Positions 7,833 through 18,178 are shown, numbered from the stretch's first letter. The stretch is 64,000 nt of DNA from Zeimonas sp050187175 (GCA_050187175.1 JBFWXS010000017.1:26771-90770), one strand, 5' to 3'. Notes: generated from the sequence alone by a model not told the origin. Program-made: numbers and translations.

Positions 7833-9989
7833 TCAGCGACTGCTGTCTGCAGCAGCGGGGTCGAGGTCTATGATCAGCGTATCGCCGGAACGATAGGCGA
7901 TTCGCCCCAGCGAGGCCAGCAGCTCGGCGTCGAGCTGCGGATGCCGCTCGCGCTCGAAGCGGCCGACGACGAGCCAGCGCGCGCCGTAGCGTTCGACGAT
8001 GCGCTGCGCGTCCGCGCGGTCGCGCGTCTGGTACAGCGCAGCCACGTCGTCGCGGCGCGGCCAGACGCGATCGCCCGAGCCGCGCCACAGCAGTTCATGA
8101 ATGGGCCAGCCGAGCACGGCCGGGATGCCGCTGCCGATCGAGATCCGTCCGGCGAAGGTATAGCTGTCGCCGACCGCTTCCACCAGCGGCCGGCCTTCGC
8201 TCGGCTGCCGCGCCAGCCATCGGATCGCGGCCAGGTCGTCGGCGTGCGACAGCGCCAGGAAGCGCTGGCCGTCGAGCGTCCACTCGCGTTCGCGCCAGCC
8301 GCCGAAGCCTCCCTGCAGCACGAACCAGCTGTAGTACAGCGGCGGTACCAGGGCCAGCTCGAGCAGGAGGACTGTCGCCAGTCGCGGTCCGCGTTTATAC
8401 GCGCGCTCGCCGCTGCGCGCGATCATCAGCGCGATGCCGGCGCAGGCCGCCAGCGTCAGCAGCGTGAACGCCTGGAAGCCGAACTTGAACGCCGTGTTGC
8501 TGCGGTAGTGCTCCGGGCCGTAGATGTCCTTCACGTAGGCGAACTCGGGGAACAGCGCGAATGCCACTCCGGCGACGGTGAGCGCGATCAGCAGCCGGTG
8601 CTCCGCATTGCTCGCGCGGCGCGCGATCAGCACGCAGGCCGCTGCCGCCAGCGCGGCCTGCAGGCCGTACAGGACCAGCCACTGCCAGACCGGCGTATGC
8701 GTATGCGTCCAGCCGGCGCCCGTCGAAAAGCTGCGGAAGTGCAGCAGGAACGGCACGGCGACCAGCGCCGACAGCAGTCCGGCGCCGATGCCGTCGATCA
8801 GCCGGTCGCGGATCTCCGCGCCGGTCCCGCTGCGCAGCGCGGCGCCGAAGCGGATCAGCAGCAGACCGCCGAGCAGCGCGGCGTACATCGGCGCGTCCCA
8901 GGTGTTGCTCATCGCGAAGACGCCGATCAGCGCGGCGGCACCGGCCAGCCAGCCGCGGCCGCCGCTGCGCAGCCAGCCGAGGACCAGCGCGACGAACAGC
9001 AGCACCACCGGCAGGTTCAGCAGATGCGCATGCAGATCGCCGACATAGAACGCGTAGGCGGGAAATTCGTGGATCAGCTTGTCGCCGGTCGGCGGATCGA
9101 AACCGACGAAGCGGGTGGGATCGGACAGCAGGAAAGCCTGCCGCGGTGCTTCGATCCAGCCGAAGCCGACCAGCCAGGGCTTGACGAAGCCGTAGGCGAA
9201 GCCGTGTACGTTGCCGCCCAGCGTCAGCCACAGGCCGGCGACGGCGGCCAGCGTGCCGCGCAGCCGTTCGGGCAGCGAACGTGTCAGCTCGGCCACGATC
9301 GTGAAGGCCAGCTGGAAGGTCCACGCGAACAGCGTCGCCAGCATCAGGTTGTAGCCGAACTCCGGTGGAACGCCGCTCAGCCGGCACAGGAAGGCCGCGA
9401 CGTAGTGGCCGAAGTAGTAGTAGTTGATCGGCTCGCCGGCGAACCACGGATCGAACGGCGGCATCATCGACGACAGATACGCGGCGTTGACGAAGCCGAA
9501 GTCCATGAACTTCTCGAGGCCGATCAGGTCCCGATTGAAGCCGCGCATCGCCAGGTAGAACACGAACGGCAGCAGGAAGCGCAGCTCGGCCCCCAAGATC
9601 GCGCGGGCGGCGCCCGAGCTTCTCGCGAGCTGCGCCGCACGCTGGCGACGCTGCGCGGGCGCAGTCGCCGCGGCGACGCGCCGGACCCAGTACAGCCGGA
9701 CCCCGTACAAAGCGCAGGCCGCCGCCAGCAGCGTCGAAGCCCAGGCGCCCGCCGTCCCGAACACCGGAATCCAGTGCGCGACGACCCATAGCGGATAGGC
9801 CGCACCGAGCAGCGCGATCGGCGCGGCGATCGCCCGGCCGCGATCGAGCCAGTCCACGCATGCGCCGCGCAGCACGCGCCAGCCGATCGCGCCTAGCAAC
9901 AGCAGCGTGGCCCACCATTGCAGCGCGTAGATGAACGAGCCGTCCGAGAGGGCCAGCTGCAATGCCTCGGGCGTCAGCGCCTCCATCAT
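7833..9989 (-). CDS. DUF2298 polytopic membrane protein (YYY-domain)
   Basis: A 718-residue multi-spanning membrane protein of the DUF2298 (Chlor_Arch_YYY) family, function unproven. Conserved landmarks are DPWFAGEPINYYYFG (about residues 180-195), EFPAYAFYVGDLHAHL (about 310-325), SNTWDAPMY, a NTAFKFGFQ helix, and a soluble C-terminal region with RYGARWLVVG (about 662-671). The same landmarks recur in the C-terminal half of the fusion at 12744-18178. The family is best known from Chloroflexi and archaea beside GT-C glycosyltransferases, so a role in transferring sugar from a lipid carrier outside the membrane is plausible (inference). Its ATG overlaps the stop of the GT2 gene (ATGA). Confidence 0.85.
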   Translation of the reverse strand: MMEALTPEALQLALSDGSFIYALQWWATLLLLGAIGWRVLRGACVDWLDRGRAIAAPIALLGAAYPLWVVAHWIPVFGTAGAWASTLLAAACALYGVRLYWVRRVAAATAPAQRRQRAAQLARSSGAARAILGAELRFLLPFVFYLAMRGFNRDLIGLEKFMDFGFVNAAYLSSMMPPFDPWFAGEPINYYYFGHYVAAFLCRLSGVPPEFGYNLMLATLFAWTFQLAFTIVAELTRSLPERLRGTLAAVAGLWLTLGGNVHGFAYGFVKPWLVGFGWIEAPRQAFLLSDPTRFVGFDPPTGDKLIHEFPAYAFYVGDLHAHLLNLPVVLLFVALVLGWLRSGGRGWLAGAAALIGVFAMSNTWDAPMYAALLGGLLLIRFGAALRSGTGAEIRDRLIDGIGAGLLSALVAVPFLLHFRSFSTGAGWTHTHTPVWQWLVLYGLQAALAAAACVLIARRASNAEHRLLIALTVAGVAFALFPEFAYVKDIYGPEHYRSNTAFKFGFQAFTLLTLAACAGIALMIARSGERAYKRGPRLATVLLLELALVPPLYYSWFVLQGGFGGWREREWTLDGQRFLALSHADDLAAIRWLARQPSEGRPLVEAVGDSYTFAGRISIGSGIPAVLGWPIHELLWRGSGDRVWPRRDDVAALYQTRDRADAQRIVERYGARWLVVGRFERERHPQLDAELLASLGRIAYRSGDTLIIDLDPAAADSSR

Positions 9990-10744
9990 GAGCGCGGCAA
10001 TGAACGTTGAAAGCTCAGCAGCTCGCGCAGCGCGGCGCGGCAGAACGCCAGCAGCCGTCGCCAGCGCAGCGAGGCCTCGCCGGCGCGTCGCGCGAAATGC
10101 CGGACCTCCTGTTCCGCGACGCGCAGCCGCCGGTGGTGCAAGTAGACGGTCAGCAGCACCGACGGGATGCGCGGCTGCGGCGGCATCGCGTCCACGGCCG
10201 CGACGGCCAGCGATCGCCGCAGCAGCTTGTACGGCACGTTCGCATCGGCGCTGCGCACGCCGAACAGTCCATTGAGGGCGCCGCGCAGCGCACGGCTCAA
10301 TAGCAGTCGATGGCGCGGATCGTGCCGCTGACGGCGCACGCCGACGACCGCGTCGTGCTGCTGCGCCAGCTGCCAGGTCAGGCCGAAGTCCTGCAGGCTG
10401 ATCTGCCGGTCGCTGTCGAGCAGCAGGCACCAGTCGCCGCGCGCTTCGCGAATGCCGCGCACCAGCGCCGGTCCGTGGCCGGCATTCGTCTGCGTCACCA
10501 CGCGGATGCGCGGATCGCCCGCGCCGGCGCGCCGGGCAAGCTCACCGGTCTCGTCGCGGCTGCCGTCGTCGACGACGATCAGCTCCGCCGACGGCACCAG
10601 CGGAAAGACCTGCTCGACGACGTCGGCGATGGCGGCTGCGATGTTGGCCGCTTCGTTGTATGCCGGCATCAGCACGGACAGTGTCGGCTGCGTCTGCAGT
10701 GCGCTGCCTTCGCTGTTCGACTCGGGTGCTACACTCGCGCGCAC
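9986..10744 (-). CDS. Glycosyltransferase family 2, short
   Basis: A 252-residue GT-A enzyme. It begins with LSVLMPAYNEAANI, has the nucleotide-binding VVDDGSRDETG, and a DSD (LLLDSDRQIS) as the metal-binding DxD. It would use a nucleotide sugar to glycosylate a lipid carrier such as polyprenyl phosphate; no membrane helices follow. The GTG at 10744 is chosen because GGAGAG sits about 7 bases upstream and because any longer start would run into the divergent flavoprotein gene, whose ATG is only 24 bases away. It heads an operon with the DUF2298 protein and the decarboxylase-like enzyme. Confidence 0.82.
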   Translation of the reverse strand: MRASVAPESNSEGSALQTQPTLSVLMPAYNEAANIAAAIADVVEQVFPLVPSAELIVVDDGSRDETGELARRAGAGDPRIRVVTQTNAGHGPALVRGIREARGDWCLLLDSDRQISLQDFGLTWQLAQQHDAVVGVRRQRHDPRHRLLLSRALRGALNGLFGVRSADANVPYKLLRRSLAVAAVDAMPPQPRIPSVLLTVYLHHRRLRVAEQEVRHFARRAGEASLRWRRLLAFCRAALRELLSFQRSLPRS

Positions 10745-10768
10745 GTCGGTGCTCTCCGAGAGAGATGG

Positions 10769-12148
10769 ATGATCAAGGGTTCGGTCGGCCAGGCAAGGCG
10801 CGGTAGCGATGGTCTCGACGCGAGCCGCAACACTATCATTCTCGGCGGCGGTGTGACCGGCCTGGCCGCCGGCCTCGCGTCCGGGCTGCCGGTGTTCGAG
10901 CGCGAGTCGTTTCCCGGCGGCATCTGCGCCTCGTACTACCTGCGTCCCGGCGGTACCGAGCGGCTGCTGGATGCGCCGGCCGACGGCGACGCGTATCGCT
11001 TCGAGCACGGCGGCGGCCACTGGATCTTCGGCGGCCATCCCGACGTGCTCGCCCTGCTCGAGACGCTGACTCCGGTCGAACGCATCGCGCGGCGCTCATC
11101 GGTGTTCTTCCCGGACGAGCAGCGCTACGTCGGTTTTCCGCTGCAGCACAACCTGGGCCAGCTGGCGCCGGCGCTCGCGCAGCGCGCGCTGGAGGAGCTG
11201 CTGATCGAGCGCGGCCAGGCGGCGCAGACGATGTCGCAATGGCTGGACGAACGCTTCGGGCCGACCTTGGGCGAGTGCTTCTTCCATCCGTTCCATGCCG
11301 CCTACACCGCCGGCCTGTGGCAGACGATCGCGCCGCAGGACGGCTACAAGACGCCGCTCGATCGTGGCCAGGTGCTGCGCGGCGCGTTCGGGCAGGCCGC
11401 ACCGGTTGGCTATAACGTGGACTTCCTCTACCCGCGCGACGGCCTGGACGCGCTGATGCGGGCACTGGCGGCCAAGGTCGACCTGCGCACCGGCCGCGAG
11501 CTGCTGCGCATCGATACGGCACGCCGCGAGCTGCTGTTCGCCGACGGCGAGCGGCTGCCCTTCGATCGGCTGCTGGCCACCTTGCCGCTGAATCGCTTGA
11601 CGGCGCTGGCGGATATCGACGTCGGCGAACCGTCGGAACCATATACCTCGGTGCTGGTGCTGAACATAGGCGCCGAGCGCGGACCGCGCTGCCCCGACGA
11701 TCACTGGCTCTATCTGCCGCGCACGCGCGCCGGCTTTCACCGGGTCGGCTTCTACAGCCACGTCGCCGAGCACTTCCTGCCGGCCGCGGCGCGCGGCCGC
11801 CGCAGCCACGTCGGCCTGTACGTCGAGCGCTCGTATCCGGGCGGCGCGCGCCCGTCGGCCGACGAGCAGGGCGCCTATGCCGCGGCCGTCGTCGCCGAGC
11901 TGCAGGACTGGGGTTTCATCGGCGAGGCGCAGGCCGTCGACGCGTCATGGGTCGATGTGGCGTACACCTGGCATCGTCCGGGCAGCCGCTGGGTCGAGCG
12001 CGCGATCGCGGCGCTGGCCGGGCACGGCATCCGCGTCGCCGGACGCTATGCGCGCTGGCATTTCCAGGGCATCACCGATTCGCTGCGCGACGGGCTGCTC
12101 GCCGGGCAGGCGCTGAAGCTGGCGGCGAGCGCGCCGCCGGCTCAATGA
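10769..12148 (+). CDS. FAD-dependent oxidoreductase, UDP-galactopyranose-mutase/protoporphyrinogen-oxidase-like
   Basis: A 459-residue flavoprotein. The N-terminal Rossmann motif is IILGGGVTGLAAGL (about residues 23-36), followed by FERESFPGGIC and EHGGGHWIFGG. The last resembles the substrate-side loop of UDP-galactopyranose mutase, as do GFPLQHNLGQL and YPRDGLDALMRAL. Relatives in polysaccharide clusters are annotated either as NAD/FAD amine-oxidase-like proteins or as sugar mutases, so a role in nucleotide-sugar or lipid-sugar modification is likely but the reaction is unproven. GAGAGAG just upstream supports the ATG at 10769. Its 3' end overlaps the convergent Thr/Pro-rich gene by 7 bases. 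Confidence 0.8.
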   Translation: MIKGSVGQARRGSDGLDASRNTIILGGGVTGLAAGLASGLPVFERESFPGGICASYYLRPGGTERLLDAPADGDAYRFEHGGGHWIFGGHPDVLALLETLTPVERIARRSSVFFPDEQRYVGFPLQHNLGQLAPALAQRALEELLIERGQAAQTMSQWLDERFGPTLGECFFHPFHAAYTAGLWQTIAPQDGYKTPLDRGQVLRGAFGQAAPVGYNVDFLYPRDGLDALMRALAAKVDLRTGRELLRIDTARRELLFADGERLPFDRLLATLPLNRLTALADIDVGEPSEPYTSVLVLNIGAERGPRCPDDHWLYLPRTRAGFHRVGFYSHVAEHFLPAAARGRRSHVGLYVERSYPGGARPSADEQGAYAAAVVAELQDWGFIGEAQAVDASWVDVAYTWHRPGSRWVERAIAALAGHGIRVAGRYARWHFQGITDSLRDGLLAGQALKLAASAPPAQ

Positions 12149-12645
12149 CGGCGAGTCGAACGCAGGCCCAGCCAGGCGACCAGCGCCACCAGCAGATGCA
12201 TCGCCACCAGGCTGGCCATCGAGCCGCTGGGAACCTGGACCGGCGTCGGCGTTGCGTACGGCGTGATCGTGGCGGTGATCACCGACGTGATGGTCGGCTG
12301 CGAAGTCGGCGTGATCGTCAGCCCGCCCGTGGGTGACGGCGGGGTGGGCGTCGGCGTGAAGGTCGGCGTAAACGTCGGCGTGGGCGGAGTGGGTGTTGGC
12401 GTGAACGTCGGCGTGAACGTGGGCGACGGTGTCGGCGTGAAGGTCGGCGTGAACGTCGGTGTCGGCGTCGGCGTGCCGGTGGGCTGTGCCTGGACGCCGC
12501 CCGCCTGCAGGCCGAGCGCGCCGGCCAGCAGCAGCGCCGCTGCGGCGGCGCCGGCCCGCGACCTGCGGGTTGCGCGCGCACGCGAGTCCGGAACGCCTGC
12601 GGCGTCGGTGACTCGGAGATCGAAGCGGTTGCGGCTGGTGGTCAT
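12142..12645 (-). CDS. Exported Thr/Pro-rich low-complexity protein with C-terminal membrane anchor
   Basis: A 167-residue protein of unrecognised family. It has an Arg-rich N-terminus, a hydrophobic signal segment (AAAAALLLAGALGL, about residues 34-47) with a likely cleavage after VQAQ, then about 60 residues of TPTP/TPTFTPT repeats. A Ser/Thr-rich stretch follows, then a single C-terminal hydrophobic helix (SLVAMHLLVALVAWLGL) and a basic end (RSTRRH). The signal, spacer, helix and basic tail layout recalls sorted surface proteins. The dense Thr/Pro repeats are what O-glycosylated bacterial linkers look like. Placed amid glycosyltransferases and the GT-C/DUF2298 fusion, it is a candidate acceptor (inference). 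Codon use outside the repeat fits neighbours. Confidence 0.72.
   Translation of the reverse strand: MTTSRNRFDLRVTDAAGVPDSRARATRRSRAGAAAAALLLAGALGLQAGGVQAQPTGTPTPTPTFTPTFTPTPSPTFTPTFTPTPTPPTPTFTPTFTPTPTPPSPTGGLTITPTSQPTITSVITATITPYATPTPVQVPSGSMASLVAMHLLVALVAWLGLRSTRRH
12330..12480. repeat. Tandem GC-rich minisatellite encoding TPTFTPT repeats
   Basis: Short units of the form GGCGTGAACGTC/GGCGTGAAGGTC repeat through this stretch in multiples of 6 and 12 bases, always preserving the minus-strand frame of the Thr/Pro-rich gene. Unit number could vary between strains. Confidence 0.8.
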
Positions 12646-12664
12646 GACTTGTTCTGATATCGTC

Positions 12665-12692
12665 TTACCGCTGACGGACAGATCAGTATAAT
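12665..12692 (+). promoter_or_regulatory. Sigma70-like promoter for the GT-C/DUF2298 fusion
   Basis: A consensus -10 (TATAAT, 12687-12692) lies 16 bases after a weaker -35 (TTACCG, 12665-12670) in the 98-bp divergent gap between the Thr/Pro-rich gene and the fusion gene. The ATG at 12744 is about 50 bases downstream. Confidence 0.5.
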
Positions 12693-12743
12693 TCGGCGCT
12701 CAGCGAGTCTACAAGCGGCCTGCGGCGCCGCGGGCGGGTTTTC

Positions 12744-15700
12744 ATGACAAGGGTCACAGTGGCGACGGCGCGCCGGGGCCCGCGCGGACTCGCCTCGCCG
12801 GGCGTTCGCCTGGCGGCTCTGATCGCGATTCTGGCACTCGGCGCGTTCTTCCGGTTCAGCGGCCTGAACTGGGACGACGGCAGTCAGCCGCATCCCGACG
12901 AACGGTACATGAGCCAGGTGGCCAGCGCGCTGCATAGCGGCGAGCTGGTCCCGGCCGGCCACGACGCGGCCGCTCGCGAGGCGCATCGTGCCGAATGCCA
13001 GGCCCGCCACCCGGCCACGAAGGGCGTCGGCGACTGGTTCGATACACGCTGCAGTGACCTGAATCCGGCCAATGCCGGCTACCCCGGCTACCCGTATGGG
13101 CAGCTGCCGCTGGTGGCGGTCCGTTACCTCGCGGAGCTGGCCGCCGCGGCTACGGACTGGGTCGATGCGGCCCGCTACGACGGCATCGCAATGGTCGGCC
13201 GTGTCTTCTCGGGGGCGGTCGAGCTGGCGACGATCGTCGCCATCGTGCTGCTGGGCCGCCTGCTGTGGGGTCTGCGCACCGGCTTGCTGGCGGCGCTGCT
13301 CTATGCGCTGGCGGTGCATGCGATCCAGGTGGCCCACTTCTGGACCGTCGATCCGGCGGCCACGCTGCTGGCCACCTGGGCACTGCTGTTCCTGGTGCGG
13401 TTGGCCCGCTTCGCCCGGCTCGGCGACGCGCTGGCATTCGGCGTCGCGTTCGGCCTGGCCATGGCGAGCAAGATCAGCGTGCTGCCGCTGGTGCTGCTGC
13501 TGCCTGTCGCGGCGCTGCTGGCGCCGTCCACGGTCCGATTCGCCGCGCCGCCGTCGTGGACCGCCCGCGGCGCGCTGGCGCTGCCCGCCGTGCTGCTGGC
13601 GCTGATCGCGGCCGCCGCCACCTACCGGCTTGCTTCGCCGTATTCGTTCAGCGGACCCGGCCTGCTCGATTTCGGCTTGTCGGACGCTTTCGTCGAGCAG
13701 GTGGCGGTGTCGCGGCGGCTCGCGTCGGGCGCCGTCGACGTGCCGCCGAACTGGCAATGGCTGATTCGCATGGCCTGGGTCACGCCGGGACGCGACATGC
13801 TGGTCTGGGGGCTCGGTCCGCTGGCGGGCGCGGCGGCCCTGGTGGGCTTCGGTGTCGCCGGCCTGCGGCTGCTGCGCGCGGCTACGCCGATGCAGCGCGC
13901 CCGCGCCCTCGTCTGGTGCTGGGTCGCCGGCTACTTCTTCTGGATGGGGCAGCAGTGGGTCGCGTCCATGCGCTACTTCCTGCCGATCTATCCGGCGCTG
14001 TGCCTGCTCGCTGCCGGCTGGCTGGTGCCGGCNNNNNNNNNNNNNNNNNNNNNNNNNNNNNNNNNNNNNNNNNNNNNNNNNNNNNNNNNNNNNNNNNNNN
14101 NNNNNNNNNNNNNNNNNNNNNNNNNNNNNNNNCCCTCGTCTGGTGCTGGGTCGCCGGCTACTTCTTCTGGATGGGGCAGCAGTGGGTCGCGTCCATGCGC
14201 TACTTCCTGCCGATCTATCCGGCGCTGTGCCTGCTCGCTGCCGGCTGGCTGGTGCCGGCATGGCGTGGACGGCGGCTGGTCCGGCGCGCAGCGGGGCAGG
14301 CCGGGGGCGCAGCGCGGCAGGGCGAGGGTGCAGCGTGGCAGGTTGAGGGGGCGCGGGTCCTGGCTCGCGGTTCGACCCGGGCGCTGGCCGGCTTGGCCAT
14401 CGTGCTGGTGATCGGCAGTTCGCTGCTGTGGGCGCTGGCGTTCTGGCCCGTCCACACGACGCTGCATCCGTACGTCGCCGCCACACACTGGATCCTGCGC
14501 CACGTTCCCGCCGGCGTGTCGGGCGCGCTGCCGGACACGGACGGCACGGTGCTGATCAACTGGCCGGTGGCGGGCCGCTTCGGTGACGGCGTCGCGGCCG
14601 CAGTGGCGGCGCGGACCCAGGCGCCGGTCGGCGGCACCATCGAGCGTCTGCGGCTGCACCGGCTCGAACTCGAACGCTCCGTCGGCGGCGGTGCGCCGGT
14701 CCGCCTGCGCCTGCGGCTGCTCGATGCCGATGGACGAACGCTGGCCGAGACCGCGCCCGAGCCGCTCCCTTTCTCCCGCGATGCCGCGGCGCGTCCGCGG
14801 CTCGCCGGCATCGAGCTGCCGCTGCTGCAGCCCGCGGCCTTGCAGGCCGGTGCGCTGTATCAGCTGCAGGTCGAAGTCGACGGCGGTGTCGTCGAGCTGA
14901 GCGGCGCCGCGATCGCGCACGAAGGGCCGTGGAACGATGCCGTGCCCACGCGCGTTCCATGGCTGCCGCCGACGCTCGCGCTGAACGACCGGACGCCGTC
15001 CGGCACCACCTCGCGCTTCGCGCCCAAGCTCGACGCCTTCGCCGAGCGCTACTACCGCGGGCTGGACCTGCTGATGGTCGGCGACGATGACGAGGCCAAG
15101 CGGCAGCGCCTGCTCGACGTGCTCGACGACAGCGAATGGCTGGTCGTGCCGAACAACCGCTTCTACGCCGCCATGCAGTGGAACCCGCTGCGGTTTCCGC
15201 TGTCGATCGCGTTCTACGATGCACTGTTCGACGGTTCGCTCGGCTTCGAGCGGCATCGTGTCGTGAGCTCGATGCCGCGGCTGGCCGGCCTGACGATCGC
15301 CGACCAGGTGCTGCCCCGCGACGGCGAAGGCGTGACGCCGCGTCGCGGCGCCATGGCCTGGGCGCCCGAGGAGGCGTTCAGCGTCTACGACCATCCGACC
15401 GTCTTCGTGTTCCGCAAGACGCACGACTACGCGCGCGAGCGTGCCGAGCGCATCTTCGCGCCGCTGGACCTCGCCACCGTCGATCAGGCGCTACAGGCCC
15501 CGCCGCAGACCGCGGGGCGGCTGACCTGGTCCACGTATGACGCGCGCGGCGCGCCCGACGGGCTGCTGCTTGCGGCGGCGGAGACCGCAGCGCCCTTGCA
15601 CCCGGCCGATGCGCACGAGGCCTTCCCGCGCGGCACGCTGCAGATGATCGCCGCCGTGCTGCTCTGGTATCTGTGCTCGCTGGTGCTCGGCTTGATCGCG

Positions 15701-18178
15701 TGGGCCTGGTTGGCGCCTGCCTGCGCAGGGCTGGCCGACCGCGGCTATGGCATCAGCCGCGTCATGGGGCTGGTTCTGCCTGCGTCCCTCGCGTGGCTGC
15801 TGGCGCAGCATGGCGTCGCTGCGTGGAGCCGGTCGGGCCTGCTGCTGCTGAGTCTGCTGCTCGCCTTGCCGCTGCTGTGCGCCGCGATGCCCGCCGTGAT
15901 GCGCCGCTCGGCCATCCTGCCGGGCAGCGGCCGCACCGTGCTGCGGGTCGAAGCCGTGTTCCTGGCGCTGTTCGCGCTGGGCCTGCTGCTGCGCCTGTTC
16001 GACCCGGATCTGTGGGCGCCGGCGCTGGGCGGCGAGAAGCCCATGGAGTACGCGCTGCTCAACGCGATCCTGAACGGCACCACGTTTCCGCCGCATGACC
16101 CATGGTTCAGCGGCGGCCGCGTCAACTACTACTACTTCGGCTGGGTGCTCGCCGGCGTACTGATCAAGCTCACCGGCGTGGCGCCGGGCGTGGCCTTCAA
16201 TCTGGCGCTGCCGACCTGGTTCGCGATGACCGGTACCGCGGTGGCCGCGCTGGTCTGGAACGTCTGCCGCCTGGCTGCGCCGCGGATCGGCAGCCGCGCC
16301 GCCGCGATCGGTGCGGTTGCCGCGCTGGCCGCTGCAGTGCTGGCCGGCAATCTGGACGGACCGCGCGCCTGGTGGCCCGGCGTGTCGGCCGCGGCAGCCG
16401 CGCTGCGCGACGACGCCGGCACCGCCATCGATGCGCGCCGCGCGCTACTGGCCGGCGCCGAGGGCTGGTACTGGTCGCCGTCGCGGACGGTCGCCCAGCG
16501 AGCAGGCGGCGGGACCGAGATCAACGAGTTCCCGGCCTTCACGTTCCTGTACGGCGACCTGCACCCGCATCTGCTCGCCATGCCGCTGCAGCTGGCGCTG
16601 CTGACGCTGATGCTGGCGCTGATCTTCGCGCCGCTTGCATCGCCGGCACTCTCGACGACTTCGCCGGGATTCTGGTCGAAGCCTTCGTCGAGACTGCCGC
16701 CGGCGCTGCGCAGACTGGCGGCGTGCCTGCTATGGACAGGCATCGGCATCGCCGTGCTGCGCATGACGAACAGCTGGGACTGGCCGACCTATCTGCTGCT
16801 CGGTCTGGCGGCTGCGGCGCTGGCCGGATGGCGGCTGGCGCCGCTGCGGCACTGGCCGCCCGCGGCGCCCGTGGCCGGCTTCGAGCGCTGGCTGCAGGCG
16901 GTGGCCTGCGCGGCGGCGCTGTTCGTCGTCCAGTGGCTGGCGGCCTGGCCGTTCAGCGCGCAGTTCGCCACGGGTGCGGTGGGCCTCACGTTCTACAGCG
17001 GACCGCGCACAGCGCTGTCGAGCTGGCTGCTGATGCACGGCTGGTTCGTCCTGGTGCTCGTCCTGTGGGGCTGGAGGCTGAGCCGCGCGGAGCTCGCGAC
17101 GGCGGACTCCGCCGTGCCGGCGGCCGCGGCGCGGCCGGTTTCTCCGCGCATGCGCAGGCTGCCGCGGCTGCTGCACGGGCTGAGCGCGCTCGGGCTGGCG
17201 TACACGCTGGCTGCACTGCTGTGGCATTGGCGGGTGCCGGAAGCGACCGTGCCGGCATCCGGTCTGCAGCTCGCGCTGCTCGCGTGGCTGCTGGCGCTGG
17301 CTTGCCGCTGCAGGGAGGCCGCGGCGCGTGTCGGTCTGCTGGCAGGCGCCGCTGGCATCGCCATCGCGTTCGGCGTCGAATGGGTGGTGGTGGGCCAGGA
17401 CCTGGGGCGCATGAACACCTTCTTCAAGTTCCATCTGCAGAGCTGGCTGCTGCTGGCAGTGGCTGCCGGCATTGCGGTGGCCCATCTGGCCGCGGCGGCG
17501 ATGCAAGCGATTCCGGCGATCCCAGCGATCCCGGCGAGCCCGGCAAGGCCGACCGCACGGGCCGCTCGCCGCGCACTGATCCTGATCATCATCGTGGCCG
17601 TGCCGGCACTGGCCTATCTGCCGCTCGGCGTCGTCGGCCGGATGCAGAGTCGCTTCGACGCATCCGCCCCATGGACGCTCGATGGCGAGGCATTCCTGCA
17701 GTACGCGCGGCTGTCCGCCGGCGACGCGACGATCGCGCTGGCCGGCGATGCGCAGCTGATCGCATGGCTGCGCCGCAACGCCGCGCCGCGCGATGTCATC
17801 CTCGAAGCGCAGCTGCCCGAGTATCGCTGGGGCAGCCGCATCGCGTCGTTCACCGGGCGGCCGACGCTGCTCGGTTATCGCCATCACCAGGCGCAGCAGC
17901 GGCCGCTGCCCGCGCTCGGGAATGCGATCGAGCTGCGCCGGCGCAACGTCGCGGCGCTGTACGAATCCACCGACGCCGCGCGCGCGGTGGCAGTGCTGAA
18001 GCGATACGGCGTGCGCTTCATCGTCGTCGGCGCGCTGGAGCGCGCCGTGTATCCGGCCGCCGGGCTGGACAAGTTCGCGGCACTGGCGCGCGGCGGCACG
18101 CTGCGCGTCGCGTTCAGCGCCGGCGACGACCGGATCTACGAGCTGCCCGGCGCGGCGCCGGGTTCGCCGGCCTGGTGA
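12744..18178 (+). CDS. Giant GT-C glycosyltransferase/DUF2298 fusion membrane protein, interrupted by an assembly gap
   Basis: As written, the reading frame breaks at the N run. Removing the gap and one of the two identical 127-bp flanks (227 bases in all) brings the two halves into one frame, giving a single protein of about 1735 residues. The N-terminal part is a GT-C (PMT/ArnT-like) polytopic enzyme with the first-loop acidic motifs WDDG and HPDERY (about residues 43-55) and many membrane helices. A soluble region without obvious family match spans about 540-960. The C-terminal part is DUF2298, with DPWFSGGRVNYYYFG (about 1043-1057), EFPAFTFLYGDLHPHL (about 1186-1201), TNSWDWPTY and RYGVRFIVVG near 1678. 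It probably moves sugars from a polyprenyl carrier to an acceptor in the periplasm (inference). Confidence 0.82.
13906..14032 (+). repeat. Left copy of a 127-bp exact duplication beside the N gap
   Basis: Identical base for base to 14133-14259. The length of 127 matches a commonly used assembly k-mer size, and collapsing the copies restores one open frame, so this is read as a contig-end overlap and not a gene repeat. Confidence 0.9.
14033..14132. other. Assembly gap of exactly 100 Ns
   Basis: A fixed-length scaffold gap inside the GT-C/DUF2298 gene. The identical flanks imply that no sequence is actually missing. Confidence 0.97.
14133..14259 (+). repeat. Right copy of the 127-bp exact duplication
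   Basis: Repeats 13906-14032 exactly and then continues into unique coding sequence (WRGRR onward in the protein). Confidence 0.9.

Noticed and set aside
7827..9791. A 654-codon forward frame over the DUF2298 gene
   Set aside because: Gln/Arg/Ala-rich low-information protein with no motif, opposite a well-conserved membrane protein.
13906..14259. A true 127-bp tandem or dispersed repeat
   Set aside because: Exact identity, the k-mer-sized length, the 100-N spacer and restoration of one frame all favour an assembly overlap.
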